Source: Nomascus leucogenys (taxonomy: Eukaryota; Chordata; Mammalia; Primates; Hylobatidae). Taken from it: a DNA stretch of 64,000 nucleotides. A program made the translations under genes and the position numbers. The DNA is taken from NCBI RefSeq assembly GCF_006542625.1, contig NC_044402.1:27807553-27871552 (forward strand), read 5' to 3'. This document shows, in pieces, positions 8,810 to 22,100 of the stretch. The notes under the pieces were generated by a model that was given only the letters and a program-made list of their open reading frames with translations, did no database searches and was not told where the DNA came from. How positions within the stretch are numbered: the stretch's first letter is position 1; each line of letters opens with the position of its first letter.

Positions 8810-11800
8810 GTGGGTTGTTGATTGGGGTCCTCGATACGGAAGGGTCTGGGAGTACCAATCTTTTTCATTTCTCTTCCCATACCCTCTGGGCGGTGACCTG
8901 ACCCGGGGCACAGAATGACGTGGGCCAAGACTACCGCTACGCCCTCCCGCTGGCCGCCACTACGACTAGGCCTAGTGGAAGCTGGGGTCTTTCAGCAGTT
9001 TCCCGGGTTTAGTTCACCCGCTCACCAAGGCCGAAAGCCGCGGCGTGGCCTCAGACACCGAAGAGTGCGTTTTTCGCGTAAGCATCTTGCGGAGAGCTGA
9101 CAGCGCTCCCTCAGGTCCGCGGCTCGGGCGAACGAGATGGGGCTGGTGACGGTAGTGGCTTATTTGGGCGGAGTGAAGCGCGCGGGCTGCGACTGCGCGG
9201 CTTTCCGGCCGTTTGCCTGTGGTGGCCTCTCTCCTTTCGCTGTCCACTGGGTGTCCCGAAACAAGGATTCCTGAAAAAAGAGGCCCGGAGCTGAACAGAG
9301 ATTTAAATGAGCCACAGTAGTGGCCGCCGTCTGCTGATATGCGCCACTGCTCCTCATTTTAACTTCGGAGCTTAGAATTTCTTCCGTAGATAGAACCACC
9401 TCAGAGTTTTGCTGTTTCCGGTTACCTTAGTAACCGTCTGTAAAGTGCTCCACGCCTTTAAGAAAAAGATGCTTTTCAGTGGGAGAGCCCCAGAAGTTAC
9501 GCTACTCATACTAGTCTCCAACCTTGCTGCCCCATCTTAAGTGGAAAAACTTTCCATGCGAACTCAACAGGAAAAGGTTAGTGTTCAGGAAGGTTGTAGA
9601 GAAAGTAATCCTTTTAGGACATCAGCTTGAGTTCTCTTAACACCCTTCATTCTCTTCACGCATGTTTTTTTTTCTGGCTGATGACAGTATGAATCCAAAA
9701 GTTTTAATCAAAAAATTATTTTGGGAATTATTGTTGGTGCCTTGCTCTGTCATGGGGATTGTGTACACAGAAGAAAATCTGTCTTTGGCAACAGGGAAGA
9801 TGGAGGTCCAAGGTATACAGACATAAAACAATTACAGAACACAAAATGTGCATTTGTGTAATACTAACCTTAGTGCAAAAAGAATTAGATGGAATAAGTT
9901 ATGTGGGCTGGAGAGTTTTCTTCCCCCCCCTCCTTTCTAAAAGTTTTTTTGCTTTTTTTTTTTTTTAAACTTTATTTTTTGAGATGGGGTCTCGCTGTGT
10001 TGGCCAGGTTGGTCTTGAACTCTTGGCCTCAAGCAGTCCTCCTGTCTCAGCCTCCGAAAGTGCTAGGATTACAGGCATGAGCCACCATGCCCGGCATCTG
10101 AAATTTTTAAAAAAAAAACTAGAAACGGGGTGTTACTACGTTGGCCAGGGTGGTCTCCAACTCTTGGCCTCCATCAGTCTTCTCACCTAGGCCTCCCAAA
10201 GTGCTAGGATTGCAGGCATGAGCTACCATGCCCAGCCAAGAGTTTTCTTTAGTAAATGTTACAGGCAGCAAACATTTGAGTGCTCCCCAGGTGTGAGACA
10301 CTGTGTCATAGACTAGTAAAGTTATGAGAGGAGACTGTGGAAAAGGTGGAATTTGAAATGCACACACAAGAAAAATTTCTAGAGATGTCATGGGTATTTT
10401 TTATTTATTTAATTTTATTTTCTGATACAAGGTCTCACTCTTGCCCAGGCTAGAGTGCAGTGGCCCAATCACAGCCCACTGCAGCTTCAACCTCCCAAAG
10501 CTCAGGTGATCCTCCTGCCTCAGTGCCGGAGAATAGCTGGGACTCTAGACGCTTGCCATGATGCCCAGTTAATTTTTGTTTTTTTTTTAGTAAAGGTGGG
10601 GTTTTGCCATGTTGCCCCGCCTGGTCTTGAACTGGGCTTAACTGATCTGATCTACCCATCTCAGCCTCCCACAGTGCTGGCATTACTGGCATGAGCCACC
10701 ACATCATCTGGCCTGTCATGGGTATTGTGTGCTTAAAATTGCAGTGGCAGAATGCGGTCTTTAAATGGCCAGTCTTGAGGACTCCAGAGCTTTCCATACC
10801 TACCATCTGGTGTTCCTCAGTATTCTTTATAATATCCTTTAAGTCAGTAAACACATTTCCCTGAGTTCTGTGAGCTGCCCTAGCAAATTAGTTGAACCTG
10901 AGGATGAGGTCATGGGAACCCTGGTTTGTAGTCAGTTGGCCAGTGGCCTGGACCTACTATTGGCATCTGAAGTAAGGGCAGTCTTGTGGGACTGAGCCCT
11001 CAACCTGTAACATCTGACAGTATCTCCAGGCAGATAACATCAAAATTGAATTAGAGGACACTTGACTGGGGTCCAGTAGACAGTTGATAGCTTGCTTGAT
11101 ATGTGGGGAAAAACCGTCACACATCTGGTATCAGAAGTGTTGTGTGTTGTTAATTGTTGAGTGAAATAATAGAAGAAACTGAGTTTGTTTTAATTTTATA
11201 CTCTATCCGCATGGAGCTTACATTTTAATGGGACAGAATTCTAATGGGACAGAATTCTAATTAGCTTACATTCTAATGGGACAGAATGAGTAAAATCATA
11301 ATGCAATTTCAGGTAATACATGCTAGGAATAAAATAAAGACAGGGTTAGAGAGTGACTCAAAAGTTTGGGGTCAAGTGGCTATTTTGGGTAAGGTGGTCA
11401 GAAAACAGCTCTAGAGAGAGGTAACTGAGCAGAGACATGAGTGCTAAGATGCAAGCTGTTGAAAGATCTGGGGCTACTCTAGGCATACTGCCTATGGGAT
11501 AGCCCTGCTCCGCAAGGAGCAGTCAAAAAAGAAAATATCTGGAGAAGAAGTTTCTATAAAAGCATATGAAAATTTATTCTTTTTTTGAGGCAGAGTCTCA
11601 CTCTCACCCAGGCTGGAGTGCAGTGGAGCAATCTCAGCTCACTACAAACTCCACCTCCCAGGTTCAAGTGATTTTCCTGTCTCAGCTGGGATTACAGGCG
11701 TCCGCCACCACGCCCAGCTAATTTTCGTATTTTCAGTAGAGACAGGGTTTCACTATGTTGGCATGGCTGGTCTCAAACTCCTGGCCTGAAGTAATCCACC

Positions 11801-14800
11801 TGCCTTGGCCTCCCGAAGTGTTGGAATTACAGGTGTGAGCCACCTCGCCCAGCCGGAAAAATTGTGATTGATTGATTGCGATAGATAGATTAGATAGATA
11901 GATAGGTAGGTAGGTAGGTAGGTGATTGATTGATTGCGATAGATAGATTAGATAGGTAGGTAGGTAGGTAGATAGATAGATAGATAGATGATAGATAGAT
12001 AGATTGATTGATTGATTGATTTTATGGCAGAAGGAATAGCCAATGTAAAGATCCTGGGATGGCTTGTTTAAGGAAAGATAAGAAGGCTGTAGTGAAATGA
12101 AGATGGTGAATGCCGGGGAAGAGTGTATTTATTTCTCCTACATTTAAGGAGCTCCAGCTGTGAGCTAGAAGTCTTGGAGCATTAGGGATGAAAGAAGCAT
12201 AAGACGTGATTCCTGCAGAGCTGCTCACAGTCTCATGAAAACAGAATAGTTAAATGAGTAGATGATTGCAATACAGTAAGATAATGTAGTAGTAGTGGTA
12301 TATAGAGCGTTTTAGGGGAGCATAGAGACAGGCAGTTAACCCAAACTGGAAGAGTCATGGAACAGCCCTAAAATAATCAAACATACAGAACCTGTATTGA
12401 AAGTGTCTACATACTATACCAACTGGTTCATGGATTTCTCATTTAATACTTATAAGAACCTTATGAAGTAGATGCTCTTATGAACTATTATTACAGATGA
12501 GAAAACAGATTCAGAGAGGTAAGTAGCTTATCCAGGTTAATAAATGGCATAGGTCAGATCTGAATTCTGAGCCTAGCCATCACTTACCTCCCCAGACTGG
12601 ATTAGATCCCTCTCATGTAGACTGTCATAGCATCTGTATTTTTCCATCATAACTTAATATAATGTATAATTATAGATTTGTGTGATTTTTTTTGGTGTCT
12701 ATCTCTGCAAGACTGTAAGCTGTCTTTCTCCATTTATAGTCTCATGCCTAGCATAGTGCTTGTACCCAAATAATAAATATTTTTGAATAATTAATAAGCG
12801 CTGCTACTTAGGTATGCTTACTATCCAAGAATCACAAAGGAACTAAGGTTATTTTCTCCATATTCATCCATCACAATCCTTTTGTAATATTTTGGAGTAT
12901 CACTATAATACTTTAATACTTAAAAGTTATTAAGAACAGTTTAGTAGAAAGGTTACCTTGACTAAAGAATAAGCTGCATCTTCAGGGCTTCTGCTTTGAT
13001 TCTTTGGCCTCTAAGTTTTTTGTTGTTGTTGTTTGTTTGAGATGGAATTTTGCTGTTGTTGCCCAGGCTGGAGTGCAATGGAGCAATCTTGGCTCACTGT
13101 ACCCTCCACCTACCGGGTTCAAGTGATTCTCCTGCCTCAGCCTCCCGAGTGGCTGGGATTACAGGCGCACACCAGCACTCCTGGCTAATTTTGTATTTTT
13201 AGTAAGGACAGGGTTTCACCATGTTGGTCAGGCTGGTCTTGATCTCCTGACCTCAAGTGATCCACCCACCTCAGCCTCGCATAGTGCTGGGATTACAGGT
13301 GTGAGCCACCATGGCTGGTATGGCCTCTAAGTTTTAAATTTCATTGTAGATACCCTTGGCACTTAAATATGTAACTTGTGTTTGTTTTGTCCACCTCTTT
13401 GTTACATTCAGTTTTAATCCTAGTTCTTTTGTATCTACACTGAATTAGTTTAAGGAGCATAAGGGTAAAAATGTTAAAAACAAGGAGTAGCCAGGCATGG
13501 TGGCTCATGCCAGTAATCCCAGTACTTTGGGAGACTGAGGCTGATGGATCACTTGAGGTCAGGAGTTCGAGACCAGCCTGACCAACGTGGGCCAACATGG
13601 CAAAAACCAGTCTCTACTAAAAATACAAAAAATAGGGATGTGGTGGCATGCACCTGTAATCCCAGCTACTCTGGAGGCTGAGGCATGAGAATCACATGAA
13701 TCCAGGAGACAGAGGTTTCAGTGAGCCGAGGTTGCGCCACCGCACTCAAGGCTGGGCGACAGAACGAGACTCTGTCTCAAAAAAAAAAAAAAAAAAAGGA
13801 GTATAAGAATAGCAAGTATATACTGGACAGTTTATCCCTGAAGTATTAGGAATGTTTACTTGTTTGTCATAAGAAATATGGAAACAGGCTGGGTGTAGTG
13901 GTTCGCACCTGTAATCCTAGCACTTTGGGAGGCCAGAGCGGGCAGATCACCTGCGGTCAGGAGTTCGAGACCAGCCTGGCCAACATGGCGAAACCCTGTG
14001 TCTACTAAAAATGCAAAAATTAGGTGGGTGTGGTGCTGCACATCTGTAATCCCAGCTACTTGGGAGGGTGAGGCAGGAAAATCACTTGAACCCAGGAGGT
14101 GGAGGCTGCAGTGAGCCGAGATGGTGCCACTGCACTCCAGCCTGGGTGACACAGAGAGACTCTGTCTCAAAAAAAAAAGGAAAGAAATATGGAAATATGG
14201 AAGCATGGCCAGGTGTGGTGGCACACGCCTGTAATTCCAGCACTTTGGGAGGCCAAGGTCAGCAGATCACTTGAGGTCGAGTTCAAGACCAGTCTGGCCA
14301 ACATGGTGAAACCCCATCTCTACTAAAATTGCAAAAATTAGCCTAGTGTGGTGGCGCATGCTTGTAATCCCAGCTACTTGGGAGGCTGAGGGAGGAGAAT
14401 CACTTGAACCCAGGAGGCAGAGGTTGCAGTGAGTGGAGATGGCACCACTGTACTCTAGCCTGGGCAACAGAGTGAGACTCTTTCTCAAATAAAAAAAAAA
14501 AAAAGGAAATATGGAAGCATAAATGCTTAAGAGTTTGTCTATTATGTGAAATATCTGTTAATTTTTTATTCTGGACATCATTTGCTGTTGTCCTAGTCAA
14601 ATGTTTTTACTGTGTATCTTTGAGTACTTGCGTCTTCCACATATTATAAAATGACTAGTATTGAGTACTACCATAAATCATTGAAAAATCTGCTCTTTTG
14701 CTGAAAAGTAAAAGCATTTTAGGAAAAATTGTCTCTGTGGCCAAGTTGCAGTGGTCAAATTAAACATAAGAGTTTTTAAAATTTCTGACTTCTATTATCT

Positions 14801-17800
14801 TTGCTTATAGCTTTTTACCCGCACCTACTCAGCTATCTCAGGACCAGCTTGAGGCTGAAGAAAAGGCAAGATCCCAGAGATCACGGCAGACCTCACTGGT
14901 CTCCTCCCGAAGAGAACCTCCCCCGTACGGATACCGGAAAGGCTGGATACCTCGGTTATTAGAGGTATGTATGGATCTTAAGTTTAGATTTATTAAATTG
15001 TGCTGAAATTGATTATAGCACACTATAACATAAATGTTAGAACCTCTGATTATGAATGTCAGTGTGATAGAAATTCTGGTTATGCGCTCTCAAGATGTAT
15101 ATTTCCCTCAGAAGATGTATCATTTTCTTTTTGCTCATTATCTATCACCGCTTTGTGGTCACTAGAGAACTGTACCATTTGTCTATTCCTATATCAAACT
15201 ATTAAATATTTACAAGAAAACTAACATTTTATAAATCCAGGAATTATGGAAAATAATGGGAAAGTAAAAGATAAGAGAGATGAAAGTGGATTTCATGTTT
15301 GAGCTCCTCCTCCTCCTCCTCCCCCCCAATAATACCACATAACCCTGAAGAGACAACTTTCCTTCAGGGAAAACTCCAGTAGCACTTCCTTTGCTGATTT
15401 CTTTCTCTTCACCTGTTTTCTTATCTTTAATTTGAGAATGTTAATATATATCTGATATATAGATTAAATATATTTTTGCGGGTATAAGAGACAAAATTTG
15501 GTTGATTTGAAGGCAGTGAGGGAGAAGGAACCATTTGGAATAGCTCTTTCTATCTCTAGCTTGTTGCCAAAGAACAAGCTTCTGGTCGGGCACAGTGGTT
15601 CACACCCGTAATCCCAGCACTTTGGGAGGCTGAGGCGGGCGGATCACCTGAGGCCAGGAGTTCGAGACCAGCCTGACCAACATGGAGCAACCCCATCTCT
15701 ACTAAAAATACAAAATTAGCCAGGCGTGGTGGCGCATGCCTGTAATCCCAGCTACTCCGGAGGCTGAGGCAGGAGAATCCCTTGAACATGGGAGGCGGAG
15801 GTTGCGGTGAGCCAGGATTGAACCATTGCACTCCAGCCTGGGCAACAACAGCAAAACTCCATCTCAAAAAAAATAAAAAATAAAAATAAAAAGAACAAGC
15901 TTCCTTGGCAGCACCTATTCTAATTACTCAGGATCCTTTACATTAATTAATTAATTTTATTTTTTATTTTTATTTTTGGGATGGAATCTCGCTCCGTTTC
16001 CCAGGCTGGAGTGCAGTGGTGCGATCTTGGCTCACTGCAACCTTCGCCTCCTAGGTTCAATCGATTCTCCTGCTTCAGCCTCCCAAGTAGCCAGGATTAC
16101 AGGCATACACCACCACGCCCAGCTAATTTTTTGTGTTTTTAGTAAAGACAGGGTTTCACCATGTTTGCTAGGCTGGTCTTGAACTCCTGACTTCAGGTGA
16201 TCCGCCTGCCTCGGCTTCCCAAAGTGCTAGGATTACAGGCGTGAGCCACCGCACCTGGCCTACATTAATTTAATATATATTTCTTTCCCTGATTCTAGGG
16301 CAGCCTTCCCATGCTTGACCACTTTCTTCACTAGGGAGAAAAGCAAACATTTGAGACATATATTTCCTCCTCAAGACCTCCTCCACTTTTATCAAGCCTT
16401 TTTCTTCTCTCTCTCCCAGTAGTCTTTCTGATTCCTGCATATTTTGATTCTTCATGTCCCAAGGACTGTATCTGCCCTATTAAAAATCTGAAGTGCCTGT
16501 ATCATTCCCAGTTATTTTCATTTTTATCACTTTTTTTTTTTTTTTGAGACAAACTCTCACCCTGTCACCCAGGCTAGAGTGTAGGAGTGCGATCTCAGCT
16601 CACCACAACGTCTGCCTCAGCCTCTTAAGTAGCTGGGATTATAGGCACGTGTCACCATACCTGGCTAATTTTTGTGTTTTTAGTAGAGACAGAGTTTCGC
16701 CATGTTGGCCGGGCTGGTCTTGAGCTCCTGACCTCAAGCAATCCACCTGCCTTGGCCTCCCAACGTGCTGGGATTGCAGGTGTGAGCCACCACACCCAGC
16801 CATCATCCCATCACTTTTCTTTTTTCTGTCCTTACTGGTTATGATTTTTACTTCACAAGTATGAAGGGCTCATGCCTTTTTTCACATACCTTCAAGTAGT
16901 GATCATAGTATTCATTGAATTGATAGTTGTAGCTTAGAGCCCTACCAGAAGCCATCTGTATTCTCAGTCTCTTCCATGTCTCATCACCCTGGCTACCAGC
17001 ATTTTGTTTTTTGTTTTGTTTTGTTTTGTTTCTTTGAGACAGGGTCTTGCTTTTTCACCATGCTGGAGTACAGTGGCGTGATCTCGGCTCACTGCAACCT
17101 CACCTCCCGGGTTCAAGCAGTTCTCTGCCTCAGCCTCCCGAGTAGCTGGGATTACGGGCACCTGCCACCATGCCCAGCTAATTTTTTTGTGTTTTTAATA
17201 AAGATGGGGTTTCACCATCTTGGCCAGGCTGGTCTTGAACTCCTGACCTCGTGATCCACCTACCTCGGCCTCCCAAAGTGCTGGGATTACAGGTGTGAGC
17301 CACCGCGCCTGGCCCACACTCTTTAATAGAGTTTATAAGAGGAACACCCAACTAGATCATATCTTGTCCTATGTATTCCAAAAAACCCACATGTAGGTTT
17401 TTTTGTTGCTTTTTTGTCAGTTTTCCTCTGGTCCTTATGAATGCTGGTGTGTGAAGGCCAGTCATATTGCAATTATTAAGAGATTTTTGTTGCTTTTGTT
17501 CTCTCTGATAGTGTAATTTGTGGGAAGCAGAGTAAGATGAAAGATTATCAAAGAGTCTTACCTGGGGCAAAAAAGTAGTGATTGGCATCATCTAATAGAG
17601 CAGTTGAGTGTCTCTGTTGAGGCATTATAAATATTGTTTGGTCTGTCAGTACATTGCACAATGAGGGTGACAGGCATCACCTTACATAGAATAAATCTCA
17701 TCCATGCATTTCAGCATTAGGATACTTGGTTGCTGTTAAGATTTTTAGATTCTTACTTGACTATCAGTGGTTTCATATATCCTGGTGAAACAGAACAGTT

Positions 17801-19116
17801 TATTTGAAAATCAAGTAGAAATGGCCAGCTAATCTGGAAATGCTATGGATGCTGCTTGAGGGGAGTGAATGTTCTGTGGAAGAAGGCATTTTGTTCTAGT
17901 TTTCAAAATAAAAGCTATGATTTTCTGGCAAGCTTAATGACCACATAATGCTACAGCTACAGTTCTGAAGTACTTATTATAGTTGAAAAACTCTAGCAAA
18001 TCCAAGCATGTGTCAGATTGATGGCTTGGGTATGGGAAGCACTTTTCTTAGGAGTGCTTTAACTCTTTCTCATTTACAAGAAAATGTCTCTCAGCTTTAT
18101 TCTCTTGGTTTTCAAAAACTTCATCTCTGTAGCAAATAAGCATATTGTACTTAGGAACTCATATATCTTAGATCTAATGGAGTATTAAAGAGGTCTTGTA
18201 AAAGTGAATATTTTCTTTTTTTTCATCAAACCCCCTCTAAATGATTAATTTTAATTTGTGTTTTCTATCATTTCTTAATAGTACTCATTTGGCTGTTTTG
18301 AGCTAAAAGAAAGGTATTTCATAGTATTAGAAAATACAAAGCTTTTCGGAGTCTCAAAAGATCTGGGTTCAGGTGCTGCATATAATACCTGTGAGATCTC
18401 AGGAACACCGCTTAATTTTTCTAAACCTGAATGTTTCCATTTAAAATAAAAGGATGTTAAAGAGTTACAAGGATTAAATGAGATAATACATGTGTGAATC
18501 ATGTTTAAAATATACTAAGCAAATACTACTAAATTTTTTTAAACTACTTAAAAATTATACTTGATCCTCATGTTTATTTGATAAACCTTTTAAAAATACT
18601 ACATTTCATCAGCAAACTTTATTTAGCTTGTTCTACTTTAGCAGTCTCAGTTCTCTCTCCTAAATAATTATGTATAATCACTACTAGAAATGTAGTAAAC
18701 TCATTTCTGGATCTTTCCTATTGTATTGATTTGCTTCTCACATAACAATGAATAAATAATATGTTAATAAAATCTGATTCCAAGAAAAAATCTTTTATAT
18801 TTCTGCCCCAAGTATAGCTTTACCTGTTCCTCACTAAAATATGTATTTATATGCTAAAATATATACACATATATTTTGTGTTGTCCTAGCCATTTTGCTT
18901 AGTTTCGTCCTGCATATATGAAATCCACATTTTCTTGCTGTAGCCTGTAAGTCCCTTCATGATCTGGTGTTTTTTACTCATGTAACTTGTGCCTCAAGCT
19001 CTGCTGTCCTTATTAAGCTGTTAGCCCCACTGAATTCTCATTTCCTAAAATATGCCAAGCTCATTCTTGCAGCAGGGCCTTCGCATTGGCTATTTGATCC
19101 ATCTAGAAAATGCTTC

Positions 19117-19192
<76 letters not shown>

Positions 19193-22100
19193 CCATGAGT
19201 GCTTTCTAATCATTCAGGCTTCAGCTCACATGTTACTTCTTCACAAACGCTGTCCCCACCCACCCTATCAAAAGTAGCCCCTTTTCCCAGTCTTTTTCTT
19301 TTGTATTACCTTCATGGTACTTAGCACAAGCCAAAGAATGTGTTTTTTTATATCTTCACCTACTAGGATGTAAACTCCACAAGAGGCAGGGACCTCTGCT
19401 GTATCTCTAGCATCTAGCATACTAAGGACTCAACAATTACTTGTTGAATGAATGCATATATCATGAATGTCAAATGATGATTAACTATTTTATTTGACTA
19501 CTTCTAATGTGTAGGATTTTGGAGATGGAGGTGCTTTTCCAGAGATCCATGTGGCCCAGTATCCACTGGATATGGGACGAAAGAAAAAAATGTCGAATGC
19601 GCTGGCCATTCAGGTGGATTCTGAAGGAAAAATTAAATATGATGCAATTGCTCGACAAGGACAGTCAAAAGACAAGGTAATCCTCTCGTGTTTTCCCTCA
19701 ATGATAAATATTTTAGGAAACATTTTAAATTTTGTGGACACAATAACATCTCTTGCTGTTTGAATTATGTTAAAAGTAGCAATGCCTGGGCATGGTGGCT
19801 CGTACCTATATTCTCAGCTATTTGGGAGGCAGAGGCAGGAGGTTTGATTGAGCCCAAGAGTTTGAGGATACAGCGAGCCACTGCACTCTTGCTTGGGTGG
19901 CAATACCTTGTTTTAAAGGGGGAAAAAAGTACATTTTAAAACAGTTACTTTATATTACTAACATTCTAAAACTGCCAGTAAATTTTTTTAAATCTGCAAC
20001 CCCAGAGCCTTACCATCAACTTTTAATTTCTCCTGTAGTTTCTTCTAGTTTTTCCTATCGTCTTGACTGATTTCCTCCATGTACTTAGAGTACTTAGGTA
20101 TTTAATAGTTCATTTGAATATAATAAATTACACAAACTTCTTTTGCCCTAGATTAAGTACAAAACTAGCATTTGCTATCCAGATTTAGGATGGCCCTGCT
20201 ACGAAGTAATCCATAGGCCAAAAATAAAATTTGCTTAAAATAATCTCATCACAGAACAGCTACACTCAGGGCCAAGGAACTATTTTTAAGAAGACCTAGT
20301 TTTTTTTTCTTGTAAATAAATACTCAAGATAGAAGTGAAAGATTTCTTTAGAACTGATGATGTTTGGAAAAATACTTGAGAGCTTTCAGTACCTGTCATT
20401 TGCCTCTCTCTCCCCCCCACACTTTTTCAATTTACCCTCTAAAATAGCACTAACAGCCCATCCTTTGCTTCTGCATCATGGCTGCTGAGCTTTGGGGGAA
20501 GACAATTATGCAATCATGCAGATTTATATCTCCTATTTCAGCTCAGCTCCCTTGGTACTCCCGCCAAACTTTAATTCCTACTCCTTTCATCCCATCTCAT
20601 CCTTAGCAGGTGACTCCCCCATCTATTTGCATATAAAGACTATTGGAAGAAAATTGTCAATTTTCTTCATCCTGTACTTGTCTTTTTTCCTTGACTTTTG
20701 TTTTTGCACAAAATGCCTTCTTCTGTCTAAGCCTGATCTTTTTTTATTTTATTTTTTGTTTTTTTTGAGACAGGGTCTTGTTCTGTTGCCCAGGCTGGAG
20801 TGCAGTGGCACGATCATGGCTCACTGAAGCCTCGACCTCCTGGGCTCAAGCAATCCTCCCACCTCAGCCTCTCGAGTGGCTGAGACCACAGGTGTGCATC
20901 ACCATGCCCGGCTAATTTATTATTTTTTTGTAGAGGTGGGATATCCCTATGTTACTCAAGCTGGTCTTGAACTTTTGGGCTCAAGCAATCCTCCTGCTTC
21001 CGCCACCCAAAGTGCTGGGATCACAGGCGTGAGCCACTGCACCTGGATCTACACCTGATCTTGCCATATGTATTCTGGATCTCAATCCCTTCCCTCTTCC
21101 TCTATGAACCTTACCTACTAGTTAATCTTCTCAACAGTTCTTCACCCCTCCTCTTCTAATGGCTCTTTCTTGCTAGCATTTGAATGTGCTTGTTTTTCTT
21201 TTTTTTTTTTTTTTTTTTGAGACGGAGTCTCGCTCTGTCGCCCAGGCTGGAGTGCAGTGGCGCAATCTCCGCTCACTGCAAGCTCCGCCTCCCGGGTTCA
21301 CGCCATTCTCCTGCCTCAGCCTCTCCGAGTAGCTGGGACTACAGGCGCCCGCCACCACGCCCGGCTAATTTTTTTGTATTTTTAGTAGAGACAGGGTTTC
21401 ACCATGGTCTCGATCTCCTGACCTCGTGATCCGCCTGCCTCGGCCTCCCAAAGTGCTGGGATTACAAGCGTGAGCCACCGCGCCCGGCATGTGCTTGTTT
21501 TTCTTGTCATTTGTTTGTTTGTGTATTCTTTTTTAGATTGTAGTGCCATGGCACCCTCATAGTTCATTGCAACCTTGAACTATTGGGCTCAGGCGATCAT
21601 CCTACCTCAGCCCCCCGAGTAGCTGGGACTACAGGCGCCTGCCACCATGCCCGGCTAATTTTTTGTATTTTTAGTAGAGATGGGGTTTCACCGTGTTAGC
21701 CAGGCTTGTCTCAATCTCCTGACCTCGTGATCCACCCGCGTCGGCCTCCCAAAGTGCTGGGATTACAGGCGTGAGGCCGCCTGGCCTTTCTTATCTTTTG
21801 AAAGATAGGCTTTTCCCTGAGTACCTACTCTCAATGTTCCGTCTAGCTACCACCTAATTTTCTTCACTTTTTTCAGGAGTTGTTTTTGCCCTCTCTATTT
21901 TTTCACTTTCCTTTCACTCTTCAATTCACTACAAAATGGCCTCACCTAAACCAGTTTGATGAGGTGCTCTCTGGCAAAAGTCTCAACACATTTTTTTACA
22001 GCACATTCTCTTTATATATATTTTTTCTTTTAATCATTCTGTGACTGTAACCAAAAAACACAGCACATTCTCTTTAACTAATGTAATTTATTTGCCACTC

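Larger units (their letters stand above)
8660..9270 (+). promoter_or_regulatory. SNW1: SNW1 promoter and CpG-rich island
   Basis: This stretch is dense in CpG (for example GCGCCTGCGCATCGCGCGC and the 9110-9200 block), unlike the surrounding AT-rich DNA, and holds the start codon at 8796. There is no TATA box in the 100 bp before the ATG. The island extends into intron 1. Transcription probably starts near 8740-8775; this is inference. Confidence 0.88.
11190..12240 (-). mobile_element. L2, split by Alu and tetranucleotide repeat
   Basis: Antisense L2 words: GCATGGAGCTTACATTTTAA, AGGTGGTCAGAAAACAGC-like, then after the insertions TTATGGCAGAAGGAATAGCC and CAAAGATCCTGGGATGG-like. Contains a short duplication of TCTAATGGGACAGAAT at 11228-11288. 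Confidence 0.65.

Noticed and set aside
8612..8821. 69-codon frame across the SNW1 start
   Set aside because: It reads the start region out of frame (GAHQ instead of MALT) and crosses the exon 1 donor.
18967..19209. Open frame encoding alternating CV and YI repeats
   Set aside because: It is a translation of the (GT)n(AT)n microsatellite within an L2.
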